A stretch of 64,000 nucleotides of DNA, from NCBI GenBank assembly GCA_014192625.1, contig BJHM01000016.1:24102-88101 (forward strand), given 5' to 3'. The translations under genes and the position numbers were made by a program. Origin of the DNA: Planctomycetota bacterium (GTDB lineage: Bacteria; Planctomycetota; UBA1135; UBA2386). The notes beneath the pieces were generated by a model. The model searched no databases. It saw only the letters and a program-made list of their open reading frames with translations, and was not told the DNA's origin. This document shows positions 37,802 through 46,248 of the stretch, one piece after another (within the stretch, counting starts at the first letter, position 1; each line of letters begins with the position of its first letter).

Positions 37802-39018
37802 CGGCCGAACTTTCGGTCCTGATCGTCAATTACAACACCTGGCGCGACTGTGCGGCAGCGGTGCAATCTTTGCGTCGCAATCCACCAACTCGGCCAGACG
37901 GCAGCGTGATGCCGTTCGAAGTCATCGTCGTCGACAACGCTTCGCCGCATCGGCAAGCAGCTGAGATCGAGGGCCTGCGTGCCGCGCTCGCCGAGGTGGC
38001 AAATGACTTTGGCGATCCGTTGTGTGGCCAGCTGATTCTGCACACTGAGAACGGCGGCTACAGCAAGGGCGTGAACCTTGCGTTCCATCGCAGTCGCGGT
38101 CGCTGGATTCTCGTCAGTAATCCGGACCTGGAGTTTCAGCCAGGCCTGATTGGCGCACTGCAACGCCACCTCGAGACGCATCCCAAAGTTGGCTGCGTGG
38201 TGCCAAAGGGCTATTGGGATCGCGAGTATCTCGGCAAGCTGCCGCCCAACACGTTGCCGTCCGTCAGTGACTTGCTGTTGACGACGCTCGGCGACTTCGT
38301 GCCGGCCGTGCGCCGAAGGTATTCCAAGCGGCTCGCACAGAGATGGCTCGATGTGTGGGAGGCGAAGGCGCCGCTCGCCCTGCGGATGATGTCGGGGTGC
38401 CTATTCCTTATCGAGCGCAGTGTTTTTGTTTCGCTCGGTCTCATGGACGAGCGTTACCCCCTTTATTACGAGGACGCAGATCTTTCGCGCTGCCTGCGCC
38501 GCGCCAACAAGCTGCTCGTGCAGGTGCCGGATGCCAAGTTGGTGCACTTTGTGAACCGATCCGGTCAGACCGACCACGGCATCGTGATGACGCGGCACGA
38601 CATCAGCCAGGCGCTCTACTTCCGCAAGTGGTATGGCGCGTTCGGCGGCTGGCTGCTCTCGTTTTGTCAGTGGGCCGTGCGGACCCCAAAGCTGCAGCGA
38701 TTGCGGCGACCGCCGTCCGCGGAGCCTTGCATCGATCTCGGGGCCACAAATGCGCCGCCATACTTGTTGTTGCCGCGCACCTGTAAAAGTTTCCTGCTGC
38801 TCGTTTCGCTCGATAGCCGTTTTTATCTGAGTGGCGGCCTGGTCAGCAGTGGCGACAGTTGGACGCCATCGGCAGCGGTGTTCGCCAACTTCGCGCCTAC
38901 TACCTACTGGTTGCGCGTGTTCGACCTCAGTGACGGTCGTTTCGAGCAGGTTGGCACGTGGCGCTACACCTGCGTGCATCAAGCAGCCGCAGCGGTCGCT
39001 TTGCCCGTCGGGGGATAA
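37798..39018 (+). CDS. Family-2 glycosyltransferase with extra C-terminal domain
   Basis: 406 residues from GTG 37798. GT-A fold, rhamnosyltransferase-like: Leu-Ile-Val-Asn-Tyr-Asn near the start, Val-Val-Asp-Asn-Ala-Ser, Asn-Pro-Asp-Leu-Glu metal motif (the Asp-x-Asp position reads Pro-Asp-Leu), and Glu-Asp-Ala-Asp-Leu. The last ~95 residues, after about 305, form an added beta-rich domain with Asp-Ser-Arg-Phe-Tyr, Thr-Tyr-Trp-Leu-Arg-Val-Phe-Asp and Gly-Thr-Trp-Arg, absent from the other glycosyltransferases here. Its role may be carbohydrate binding or oligomerisation. Coupled to wzt by a GTGA overlap. Confidence 0.85.
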   Translation: MTAELSVLIVNYNTWRDCAAAVQSLRRNPPTRPDGSVMPFEVIVVDNASPHRQAAEIEGLRAALAEVANDFGDPLCGQLILHTENGGYSKGVNLAFHRSRGRWILVSNPDLEFQPGLIGALQRHLETHPKVGCVVPKGYWDREYLGKLPPNTLPSVSDLLLTTLGDFVPAVRRRYSKRLAQRWLDVWEAKAPLALRMMSGCLFLIERSVFVSLGLMDERYPLYYEDADLSRCLRRANKLLVQVPDAKLVHFVNRSGQTDHGIVMTRHDISQALYFRKWYGAFGGWLLSFCQWAVRTPKLQRLRRPPSAEPCIDLGATNAPPYLLLPRTCKSFLLLVSLDSRFYLSGGLVSSGDSWTPSAAVFANFAPTTYWLRVFDLSDGRFEQVGTWRYTCVHQAAAAVALPVGG

Positions 39019-39942
39019 ATGACAGACCCCACGCTGTCCGTTGTGATCCTCAACTGGAACACCCGCGAACTCGTGCTTGCGTGTCTGCGCGCGTTGTTCG
39101 CAGAGTCGCCACGGCATCCGCGCGAGGTCATTGTCGTCGATAATGGCAGTCACGATGGCTCGGCCGACGCGATTGCCAGCAGCTTTCCGCAAGTGGTGTT
39201 ACTGCGCAACGCCGAGAACCGGCTCTATTCCGCCGGCAACAATCAGGGCGCAGCGGTGGCGCGCGGTGAGTTTGTTTGCACGCTCAACAGCGACACAGAA
39301 GTTCGAGAAGGCGCACTCGACGGGTTGGTCGATTTTCTGCAGGCGAACAACGACTACGGCGGGGTTGCGCCAAAGCTGGTTGATCCCGATGGCACGGTTC
39401 AGCGTGCCTGCCAGCGCTTTCCATCGCTGTTGTCGGCATTGTGTTTTGACTCGTGGTTTGGCAAGTGGTGGCCGGGCTCGTGGATCCAGGCGCGCTACCT
39501 GATGTCCGACTTCGATCATTTGACCTCGCGCGATGTGCCGCAACCGCCTGGCGCGTGCTTCGTCATGCGTCGTGCTGAGTGGCTGCGTTATGGTGGGCTC
39601 GATGAAGATCTGTCGTTGTTCTTCAACGACGTCGATCTCAGCAAGCGGCTGTTTAGCGACGGCAGAAAGGTTCGTTACAGCGTGGCCGCCGAAGTCATGC
39701 ATCACCGCGGCGCGAGCACGAAGTGCTTTGCCCGCATGCTGGTTATCTGGCACAAAAACCGGATCGCTTACTATCGCAAGCACTACGGCAGCTGGTCTGT
39801 GTTGTGGTTGCGCTTGTGCGTTCGCCTGCGCATCTGCGAAGAGCGCATCAAGATCGAGCACCGGTGCAAGAACGACCCCGAGCGACGTGCCGCCGAACTG
39901 GCTTTTCTGCAAACGCAGATTCGGGAGCTGAGGGCGCCGTGA
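39019..39942 (+). CDS. Family-2 glycosyltransferase
   Basis: 307 residues; the ATG directly abuts the preceding stop. GT-A fold with Val-Ile-Leu-Asn-Trp-Asn, Val-Val-Asp-Asn-Gly-Ser, Asn-Ser-Asp-Thr-Glu at the metal-binding site and Phe-Asn-Asp-Val-Asp-Leu. Related to rhamnosyltransferases and GlfT-like enzymes; the donor sugar is unknown. The next gene starts within its stop (GTGA). Confidence 0.88.
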   Translation: MTDPTLSVVILNWNTRELVLACLRALFAESPRHPREVIVVDNGSHDGSADAIASSFPQVVLLRNAENRLYSAGNNQGAAVARGEFVCTLNSDTEVREGALDGLVDFLQANNDYGGVAPKLVDPDGTVQRACQRFPSLLSALCFDSWFGKWWPGSWIQARYLMSDFDHLTSRDVPQPPGACFVMRRAEWLRYGGLDEDLSLFFNDVDLSKRLFSDGRKVRYSVAAEVMHHRGASTKCFARMLVIWHKNRIAYYRKHYGSWSVLWLRLCVRLRICEERIKIEHRCKNDPERRAAELAFLQTQIRELRAP

Positions 39943-41165
39943 AGATCGCATTCCTTTGCGGCAACTACCCGCCGGAAGTTCGCGCGGGGACCGAAATGGT
40001 AGCGGCGGCGCTTTCGCGCGAGCTGGGTTTTGCAGGCCACGAGGTGCTGGTTCTTTGCACCAGCGATACCGTGCATTCAGGGCAGGACCTGCGGCGCGAG
40101 CAGCATGACGGCATAACGGTGTTGCGCGTGTTCAAGAAGATGGACGAATGGGATGGTGGCGGCCTGCATCGGCCGCGCGTGCTGGCGCTCACCGAACAAC
40201 TGCTGCGCGAACAGCAGCCGGATGTGTTGCACGTTCATTCGTTCGCGAGTTTTGGCAGCGGCACGATTTCGATGGCGCGTCGGCTTGGCATTCCGTCCGT
40301 GTTGACCTTCCACGATGTCTGGGTGACGTGTCCGCGCTACTTCCGCTTGCCGCCCGCAGGCATCGTGTGCCCGACAGGCGCGGATCGCTCGCCATGTGCT
40401 GAATGTGTGAATCAGGATCTGCGGCATCCGGACATTGTTGTGATTCGTGAGGCCCTTGCCGGTCGCGACCGCGAGGTTCGCAATGAAGTCGAGGCGGCGA
40501 TGGCTCTCACTGCGCCGAGCACCACCGCCGCGCGGATGGTGAGCGAGCACCTGCCTGTTTCGCGAGCGATCGAAGTGATCCCGCATGGCGTGCTCCATCC
40601 TGTGCCCGTTGCCGGGCGCGCCGTGCTGCCGCCCAAAACCGCCCGGCTCTGCATCGGCACCTTTGGCAACCTCGTGCCTGAGAAGGGCGTGCTCGAACTC
40701 GTCGAGGCGGCCGCTGGCCTCGACTGTGAGTTGCACCTCGCCGGCCGGTTCCTGTCCGAGGTGTTTCTACGTGCAGTGCGCGCGCGCGCCGGCCAGCTCG
40801 GAGTCCAGCTGGTCTGCAGTGGTGCTTATGGGCCTTTGACTCCGCATCCAGCGGTGCGATTGCAGTTGGCGGTGTTTCCGTCGAAGTGCCAGGAGACATA
40901 CGGGCTAGTCGTTGATGAAGCGCTCGCACACGGCGTGCCGGTGTTGGTGAGCGATCAGGGGGCACTCGCCGAGCGGGCGGGCACTGGCGGGGTGCTGGTG
41001 ACCTCACTCGCCTTGCTCGCAATTACGTTGCGCACGCTGGTCGCGGATCGCGCGGCACTCGAGCGCCTGCGTGCTTCGATTCCTGCCGAGTTGCCGACGA
41101 TCGCATTGGCGGCGGCGCGGTATCGTGCGATCTACGACCGGGTAGTAGCGGAGGCCATTTTATGA
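39939..41165 (+). CDS. Family-4 glycosyltransferase
   Basis: 408 residues from GTG 39939. GT-B fold: N-terminal Phe-Leu-Cys-Gly-Asn-Tyr-Pro-Pro-Glu with Gly-Thr-Glu-Met acceptor loop, His-Val-His-Ser-Phe, Thr-Phe-His-Asp, and C-terminal Phe-Gly-Asn-Leu with Glu-Lys-Gly plus Glu-Thr-Tyr-Gly-Leu-Val-Val-Asp-Glu-Ala, the Glu-x7-Glu retaining motif. Four Cys at about 130-160 (Cys-Pro-Arg, Cys-Pro, Cys-Ala-Glu-Cys) may form a zinc site, as in some GT4 enzymes with a Cys-rich insert. Overlaps its neighbours on both sides. Confidence 0.9.
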   Translation: MKIAFLCGNYPPEVRAGTEMVAAALSRELGFAGHEVLVLCTSDTVHSGQDLRREQHDGITVLRVFKKMDEWDGGGLHRPRVLALTEQLLREQQPDVLHVHSFASFGSGTISMARRLGIPSVLTFHDVWVTCPRYFRLPPAGIVCPTGADRSPCAECVNQDLRHPDIVVIREALAGRDREVRNEVEAAMALTAPSTTAARMVSEHLPVSRAIEVIPHGVLHPVPVAGRAVLPPKTARLCIGTFGNLVPEKGVLELVEAAAGLDCELHLAGRFLSEVFLRAVRARAGQLGVQLVCSGAYGPLTPHPAVRLQLAVFPSKCQETYGLVVDEALAHGVPVLVSDQGALAERAGTGGVLVTSLALLAITLRTLVADRAALERLRASIPAELPTIALAAARYRAIYDRVVAEAIL

Positions 41166-41896
41166 AGCACTTGTTTAGTCCGTTGTTGCCGAAGGACATT
41201 GTGCGGCCGCCGGTGCTGGTGCTGGCCGCGCATCCCGACGATGAAGTGATCGGCGCCGGTGGTCTGCTTGCTTGGCACGGGTTGCAGGGGCATCCAGTGA
41301 CCGTAGTCCACGTCACGGATGGTGCTTCGGGAGATCCTCTTGGCAAGACTGGCGACATCCGCGCCATTCGCCGTCGTGAAGGGGAAGAAGCGTTGCGCCG
41401 CCTGCGGATCACGGCACCGCGCAGGTTTGACCTCCCCGACGGCTTCGTGCCAGAGCACCTTTCCGAACTGGCCGTGCTACTGCGCGCGCTGTTCGCCGAG
41501 ATCAAGCCGGCGACGCTCTACTCGTTTTGGTTTGGCGAAGCGCACCGCGATCATCGCGCGGTTGGCGCAGCGGTGGTGATGGCCGCAGACGCACTGCCGG
41601 CCGATTGCCGGTGTCTTTTATACGGCGTGAATCATGTCCCGCCTGGCGGCACCTTGTTTGACACGACGGACGTCTACGCTCTGAAGCGGCATGCGTGTGA
41701 GGCCTATGCGAGCCAGCTTGCCTACATTGACTTCGCCAAACTCAGCGAGCACCGCGATCGCGCGGCCACCGTAAATATCGACACCGGCAACGTCACCTAT
41801 GCCGAGCTTTATGCCGATCTCTTGCCAACTCAACTCGCCCGCGCCTTTGCACTTGCAGATCCACTGCAGCGTCTGCTGCTGAGGGATGAGTCGTGA
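41162..41896 (+). CDS. PIG-L/LmbE family N-deacetylase
   Basis: 244 residues. Metal-dependent deacetylase family: Ala-His-Pro-Asp-Asp-Glu near residue 24 supplies zinc ligands and the catalytic Asp, and His-Arg-Asp-His at about 127 supplies the third ligand. Usual substrates are N-acetylglucosaminyl groups. Within a polysaccharide locus it probably deacetylates a sugar residue, creating a free amine. ATGA overlap upstream, GTGA overlap downstream. Confidence 0.9.
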   Translation: MKHLFSPLLPKDIVRPPVLVLAAHPDDEVIGAGGLLAWHGLQGHPVTVVHVTDGASGDPLGKTGDIRAIRRREGEEALRRLRITAPRRFDLPDGFVPEHLSELAVLLRALFAEIKPATLYSFWFGEAHRDHRAVGAAVVMAADALPADCRCLLYGVNHVPPGGTLFDTTDVYALKRHACEAYASQLAYIDFAKLSEHRDRAATVNIDTGNVTYAELYADLLPTQLARAFALADPLQRLLLRDES

Positions 41897-42816
41897 GCAG
41901 GCAAACGGTCAGCCTCGTGATCTCGGTATGGAACCGGCAAGCCGATCTGCGCGACAACCTGCGCGCTTGCCTGCAACAAACCGTGCCAGCCGACGAGATC
42001 ATCGTGGTCGACAACTGCTCGCTCGATGGCACAAAAGAAATGGTCCGCGCTGAGTTTCCCCAAGTGAAGCTCGTCTGCATGCCGCATTCGGCCTACGGGG
42101 CGTGCGAGACCTTCAACATTGGTTTCGCAAGTGCGGGCGGCGAGTTCGTCGGCATCCTCGATGACGATGTGGTACTGCCGCCAAGGTTCATCGAACAGAT
42201 GTTGGCGAAGTTTGCGCAAGAACCCCTTACCACTGCAATCCTCTCGCCAAAGGTGATCGAGCCGGAGATGCCAGACTGGTATAAGGACTCGCCGTTGGTC
42301 AACTCGGAGCGTTATCTCGCGACCTTTCGCGGGTGCGGGTCGATGGCCCGGCACGAAGCGATCCGCAAGGCGGGATACTACGACGAGCGGCTGTTCATCT
42401 TTGGCAACGAGCGCGATCTGACTACTCGCCTGCTCAATCTCGGTTACCGCGTAAAGATGCTGCCGTCAGTGGAGGTCTTTCACAAAGCGCCATTCGGAAT
42501 GCGCCATGGCGCGCGCAGCCTTTACTTCCATGTCCGCAATTTCTGGCTCTACGCCTTCAAGTATCTGCCGTGGAGCCAAGTGTTGGCGTTTCCGTTCCGG
42601 TTCATCGGCAAGCGACTTGGCGGCAAGCAGAAGGCGCAGGGCGGTGCGGTTGCGGATGCCGTAGGCACGATTGGGTTGTTTGAGAACATCCGCTCAGTAA
42701 AGCGTGGTTGGTGGGTCTGTCTGAAGGCGTCGATTGCGGCTCTCTATTACCTGCCGCATTGCCTGCGGCATCGGCAGGTCTGTAAGCATCCAGACTTCGA
42801 GCCGCCGCTCCGCTGA
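41893..42816 (+). CDS. Family-2 glycosyltransferase
   Basis: 307 residues from GTG 41893. Val-Ile-Ser-Val-Trp-Asn-Arg start, Val-Val-Asp-Asn-Cys-Ser, Leu-Asp-Asp-Asp-Val as the metal-site Asp-x-Asp, and Phe-Gly-Asn-Glu-Arg-Asp-Leu downstream. It ends the first coupled part of the polysaccharide operon; a 515-bp gap follows. The substrate is unknown. Confidence 0.88.
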   Translation: MSRQTVSLVISVWNRQADLRDNLRACLQQTVPADEIIVVDNCSLDGTKEMVRAEFPQVKLVCMPHSAYGACETFNIGFASAGGEFVGILDDDVVLPPRFIEQMLAKFAQEPLTTAILSPKVIEPEMPDWYKDSPLVNSERYLATFRGCGSMARHEAIRKAGYYDERLFIFGNERDLTTRLLNLGYRVKMLPSVEVFHKAPFGMRHGARSLYFHVRNFWLYAFKYLPWSQVLAFPFRFIGKRLGGKQKAQGGAVADAVGTIGLFENIRSVKRGWWVCLKASIAALYYLPHCLRHRQVCKHPDFEPPLR

Positions 42817-42994
42817 GGCCGTTTTTTGGCCGGAGTGCTCGTTGGTAAAGAATATTTTCGGCGCCGCTAAAGGCCAGCCAAGCGGCACAGGCATATGGCG
42901 ATGGGGTTCAAAAAACCAGCTGCCTAGGCTGTTAGTGCTCAGTTAGTGGCGCTTGCTAGAGAAAAACAAGATTTATTGAAGGGCATCCGCCACT

Positions 42995-43014
42995 CCTGAG
43001 TCATTTTACTCAGG
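42995..43014. other. Perfect 7-bp inverted repeat
   Basis: CCTGAGT and ACTCAGG flank a 6-base loop (CATTTT). There is no T-tract after it, so it is not a classical intrinsic terminator. It could be an operator half-site pair or a short RNA hairpin upstream of the second glycosyltransferase block. Confidence 0.5.
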
Positions 43015-43110
43015 TAGGGTCAGTGACTGCTGATCTTGCAAGAAACTGTTCTCGAAACCATTCGGGTTTGCTGTTGGGCAACTGGCAGCAGGCACGGCGG
43101 GCTTGGCGAC

Positions 43111-43173
43111 AGTGAGAGAGTGAGAGAGTGAGAGAGTGAGAGAGTGAGAGAGTGAGAGAGTGAGAGAGTGAGA
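43111..43173. repeat. 8-bp tandem repeat array
   Basis: About eight uninterrupted copies of AGTGAGAG, located 159 bp upstream of the next glycosyltransferase start. A perfect short-unit repeat in a promoter-proximal position is a candidate phase-variable or spacing element. Confidence 0.9.
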
Positions 43174-43331
43174 CTGATTTGCAAGGGAGGGTGATCGCCT
43201 TGTGGGAGGCGGTCACCCGTTATCTAAGCCTCGCCCGCGAAGCCTCGCCTCGCTGGGTCTTTTGCAGCGCGCGACCAGTTTTAGAAACACGAGCCTAGAT
43301 GACTTTGTGCGCGTAGGATCCATAGCCCCTC

Positions 43332-44390
43332 GTGATTTCTGCCATCGTCGTCAACTGGAACGGTCGGGCGTATCTGCCCGATTGCCTTACTGCCTTGTTC
43401 GCGCAAGTGCCTTGCCCGGATGAGGTGATCGTTGTCGACAATCATTCCGATGATGATTCGCGCGAGTGGCTCGCGGTAAACTTTCCGACCGTGCGAGTGT
43501 TTGATACTGGGCGCAATGGTGGGCCATGCCTTGCGCGCAATGAAGGCGTTCGCATCGCTAGTCATGAGCATTGTCTGCTGCTCGACAACGATGTGGTGCT
43601 TTCCCCCGGTGCCCTTGCGGCAATGAGCGTTGCCATGCAACAGGACTCGAGTGTGGCGATGGTCCAGGCTAGATCATTGTGCGGCGACAACCCGAGCATC
43701 ATTCATTATGACGGCGCGGACATCCATTTTTTGGGCACGCTGGTGTTGCGCAACTGGTTTCAGCCGCTCGCGATGGCGGACTCGCCCAAAGTGCCGATCG
43801 GCGCGGCGATCGCGCTCTGTTTTTTGACGAAGAAGAGCGTTTATCGCGAGGTTGGTGGGTTCAACGAGTGCCTGTTCATTCTCTATGAGGACAACGAGTT
43901 CTCCTACAAGTTGCGCATGCGGGGCTATTCGATTCGGCTCGCTGCGGATGCAACCTGCATACACAAAGCTGGCACCAAAGGCCTGTCGGTGCGCAAGGCA
44001 TCCGACCACTACTCGGGGCAGCGGACGTTTTTGCACAGTCGCAACCGCTGGTTCGTGTTGCTGACTTGCATGCGCTGGCGCACCTTCTTTTTGACGCTGC
44101 CAGCGCAATTGCTGTACGGCGTGGTCTACGCGATCTTTGGTCATCAGCGCGGCCATGTGCGCGAATGGTGGCGCGGCAAGTGGGACCTGCTGAAGTTGAT
44201 CCCGACCGCGATTGCCGCGCGCAAGTGTGCGCAGAGCGGACGCACGGTCCCTGACCGCGCGCTGCTCGTGGCGTTGCCGATGACCGTCAATCCCGGGATC
44301 GCTGAGCGTGGTTTTACGGCGATGGTCCGGCGTGTGTTGGATCGTCTGTTTGCTGGCTATTGGTTCGTCGTGCGGAGGCTCTGTGGCTGA
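43332..44390 (+). CDS. Family-2 glycosyltransferase
   Basis: 352 residues from GTG 43332. GT-A fold: Val-Val-Asn-Trp-Asn-Gly-Arg, Val-Val-Asp-Asn-His-Ser, Leu-Asp-Asn-Asp-Val at the metal site, Tyr-Glu-Asp-Asn-Glu-Phe. The C-terminal third carries two hydrophobic segments that may be membrane-associated. Begins the second block of the polysaccharide locus. The next gene starts 7 bases before its stop. Confidence 0.87.
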   Translation: MISAIVVNWNGRAYLPDCLTALFAQVPCPDEVIVVDNHSDDDSREWLAVNFPTVRVFDTGRNGGPCLARNEGVRIASHEHCLLLDNDVVLSPGALAAMSVAMQQDSSVAMVQARSLCGDNPSIIHYDGADIHFLGTLVLRNWFQPLAMADSPKVPIGAAIALCFLTKKSVYREVGGFNECLFILYEDNEFSYKLRMRGYSIRLAADATCIHKAGTKGLSVRKASDHYSGQRTFLHSRNRWFVLLTCMRWRTFFLTLPAQLLYGVVYAIFGHQRGHVREWWRGKWDLLKLIPTAIAARKCAQSGRTVPDRALLVALPMTVNPGIAERGFTAMVRRVLDRLFAGYWFVVRRLCG

Positions 44391-45309
44391 AGCCGCGCCG
44401 AGGATCGCAGCGCTGATGCTCAACTGGCAGCAGGCCTCGCTCACGTTGCAGTGCCTCAGCGATTTGCTCGCTTTGCAGCAGCCAGGTCTGTTGGCGTTGG
44501 TGATGGACAACGGCTCTGCCGATGACTCGCCGCTGCTACTCAGCGCGGCGGTGGCCGCTGCTTCAGATCGCGCTCAGTTCGTTGGCTTCGCGCAAAATCT
44601 CGGCTTTGCCGCGGCGATGAATCACGGGCTTTTGTGGGCAGCGAAAGTGAACGCTGAGTATGTGCTGGTGCTCAACAACGACCTGCGGCTGCCGCCTGGT
44701 TGCATCGCACCGCTGCTCCACACGCTCGCCGCCGATCCACGGCTTGCGGCGGTGGCGCCAACGGTGGTGTTTCCTGATGGCAAAGTTTGGGCGCAGGGTG
44801 GCAGTATTGGTTTTTACCCCAATACGCTGCGCCTCTGCGGGCATGGCAAGCTGCCAGCGAAGCTCACCGATGGTCCGTGCGCGCGCGACTTCCTGCCTGG
44901 CGCCTGCGTCTTGTTTCGCCGCGCGGACCTAGCCGCGGCCGGCGGGTTTGACGGCAGCTACTTCCTCTATTGGGAAGACGTCGACCTCTGTCGGCGGCTG
45001 CGCAAGAATGGCCGCTTGCTACTTTGGTTGCCGTGGGTGCGGGTCGTCCATTCGTCCGGCGCATCGAGCGGCGGTGCGCGTTCTTCGCTGCGCAAGTATT
45101 TGATGGCGAAGAATTGCGTTCACTACCTGCGCGCTCACGGCAGGCCTGCGCAGTGGTTTTCGTGGCTCGTGTTTGATGTGTTGCTGCTGCCGCTGTTGTT
45201 GCTGTCGAGTCCAGCCATTGGTTGGGCCAAAACCTGTGGCCTATTTGCTGGCTTGCTTGGGCGCAGTGCCTCTGCTGACGATGTCGCGCGCTGGCGGACG
45301 GTGCGCTGA
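44383..45309 (+). CDS. Family-2 glycosyltransferase
   Basis: 308 residues from GTG 44383. Leu-Asn-Trp-Gln start, Val-Met-Asp-Asn-Gly-Ser, Leu-Asn-Asn-Asp-Leu at the metal site, Tyr-Trp-Glu-Asp-Val-Asp-Leu. A hydrophobic C-terminal segment (about 265-285) suggests membrane association. Overlaps the preceding gene by 8 bases and is convergent with coaE 21 bp away. Confidence 0.87.
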   Translation: MAEAAPRIAALMLNWQQASLTLQCLSDLLALQQPGLLALVMDNGSADDSPLLLSAAVAAASDRAQFVGFAQNLGFAAAMNHGLLWAAKVNAEYVLVLNNDLRLPPGCIAPLLHTLAADPRLAAVAPTVVFPDGKVWAQGGSIGFYPNTLRLCGHGKLPAKLTDGPCARDFLPGACVLFRRADLAAAGGFDGSYFLYWEDVDLCRRLRKNGRLLLWLPWVRVVHSSGASSGGARSSLRKYLMAKNCVHYLRAHGRPAQWFSWLVFDVLLLPLLLLSSPAIGWAKTCGLFAGLLGRSASADDVARWRTVR

Positions 45310-45330
45310 CGCAATCTTTTCTCGCAGTCA

Positions 45331-45972
45331 CTACAGGCTAGCCGTCAGCTTGCGCAACAGGTCGTCGACGTGGCCATGCGTAAGTGGCAACGGTCCATCG
45401 TTGTCGATGACGAACTTTGCCCGCATGCGTTTTTCGGCGAGGGGTGCCTGCGCCGCTTCGCGCCGTGCGAGTTCGCCACTTTTCCAGCCACGGCTTGCCG
45501 CACGCGCGGCACGCACGGCATCGCTGGCATGGACAAATACCACCACGTCGCAGCGGCTGATCAGGCCGGCTTCGAGTAGCAAGGGCACGTCAAGCAACAC
45601 CGATTGCCCCGCGCTGAGTGCTTCCTCGGCGGCAGTCAGAATGGCGGCGCGAATCGCTGGGTGAGTGATGGCTTCCAGCCGCAGTCGCGCCGTTTGGTCC
45701 GCGAAGATGCGGTCGGCCAATGCTGCGCGGTTGAGCGCGCCCTGCTCATCCAGGATGTCTGCGCCAAACGCGCTGCATAATGCCGCGAGGATTTCCGTTC
45801 GGCCGACTACGTCGCGCGCGTGCTGGTCCGCATCCACGTGGCAAAGTCCACGGGCGGCAAACGCCTTGGCGACCGCAGACTTGCCGGAAGCGACCCCGCC
45901 CACGAGGCCAATCACGCAAGGAATGGCTGGACGGAACACCAATCCGGGAGTCGTTGGGGTGGGGGCGGACAC
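45331..45972 (-). CDS. coaE: Dephospho-CoA kinase
   Basis: 213 residues. Last step of CoA synthesis. P-loop Gly-Gly-Val-Ala-Ser-Gly-Lys-Ser-Ala, Val-Asp-Ala-Asp at about 50, Pro-Leu-Leu-Leu-Glu-Ala-Gly-Leu in the CoA-site region. A 20-residue N-terminal extension precedes the P-loop. ATG at 45972; the next plus-strand gene is divergent 276 bp away. Confidence 0.92.
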   Translation of the reverse strand: MSAPTPTTPGLVFRPAIPCVIGLVGGVASGKSAVAKAFAARGLCHVDADQHARDVVGRTEILAALCSAFGADILDEQGALNRAALADRIFADQTARLRLEAITHPAIRAAILTAAEEALSAGQSVLLDVPLLLEAGLISRCDVVVFVHASDAVRAARAASRGWKSGELARREAAQAPLAEKRMRAKFVIDNDGPLPLTHGHVDDLLRKLTASL

Positions 45973-46248
45973 GCAGGGACATCCTGCGCATGGACCCTAG
46001 GTTCTGGCAAGCGTTCTTGGGCGTGCCTTGACCTAGCCTTTGCTGTCTTTCTAGAATCCCCAGCCTGCGTTCCCCGGCATTATGGACCGTTCAGCTTGCT
46101 GATCGATTCACCGCGCCTGCTCATGGCTTTGCAAAAAATCATGGGTGTCGCAGAACCTCGCCTAGAGGCATAACTTCAACGTCCCCCCTTGATTGGCTGG
46201 TCCGGTTGCTGCCGGGCCGCGATAGACCCCTTCCGGAGTTCGGTTCCA

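Larger units (their letters stand above)
42817..43331. other. 515-bp intergenic gap inside the polysaccharide locus
   Basis: Holds a weak GGCC-T6-GGCC hairpin right after the stop of the preceding gene, an AT-richer patch (about 42840-42980), a perfect 7-bp inverted repeat with a 6-base loop at 42995-43014, and the 8-bp repeat array at 43111-43173. No ORF is credible. It probably separates two transcription units, with a promoter for the genes from 43332 on. Confidence 0.55.

Noticed and set aside
43010..43216. 68-aa minus-strand frame with Ser-Leu-Thr-Leu repeats
   Set aside because: It is the translation of the 8-bp array without ribosome site or homologue.
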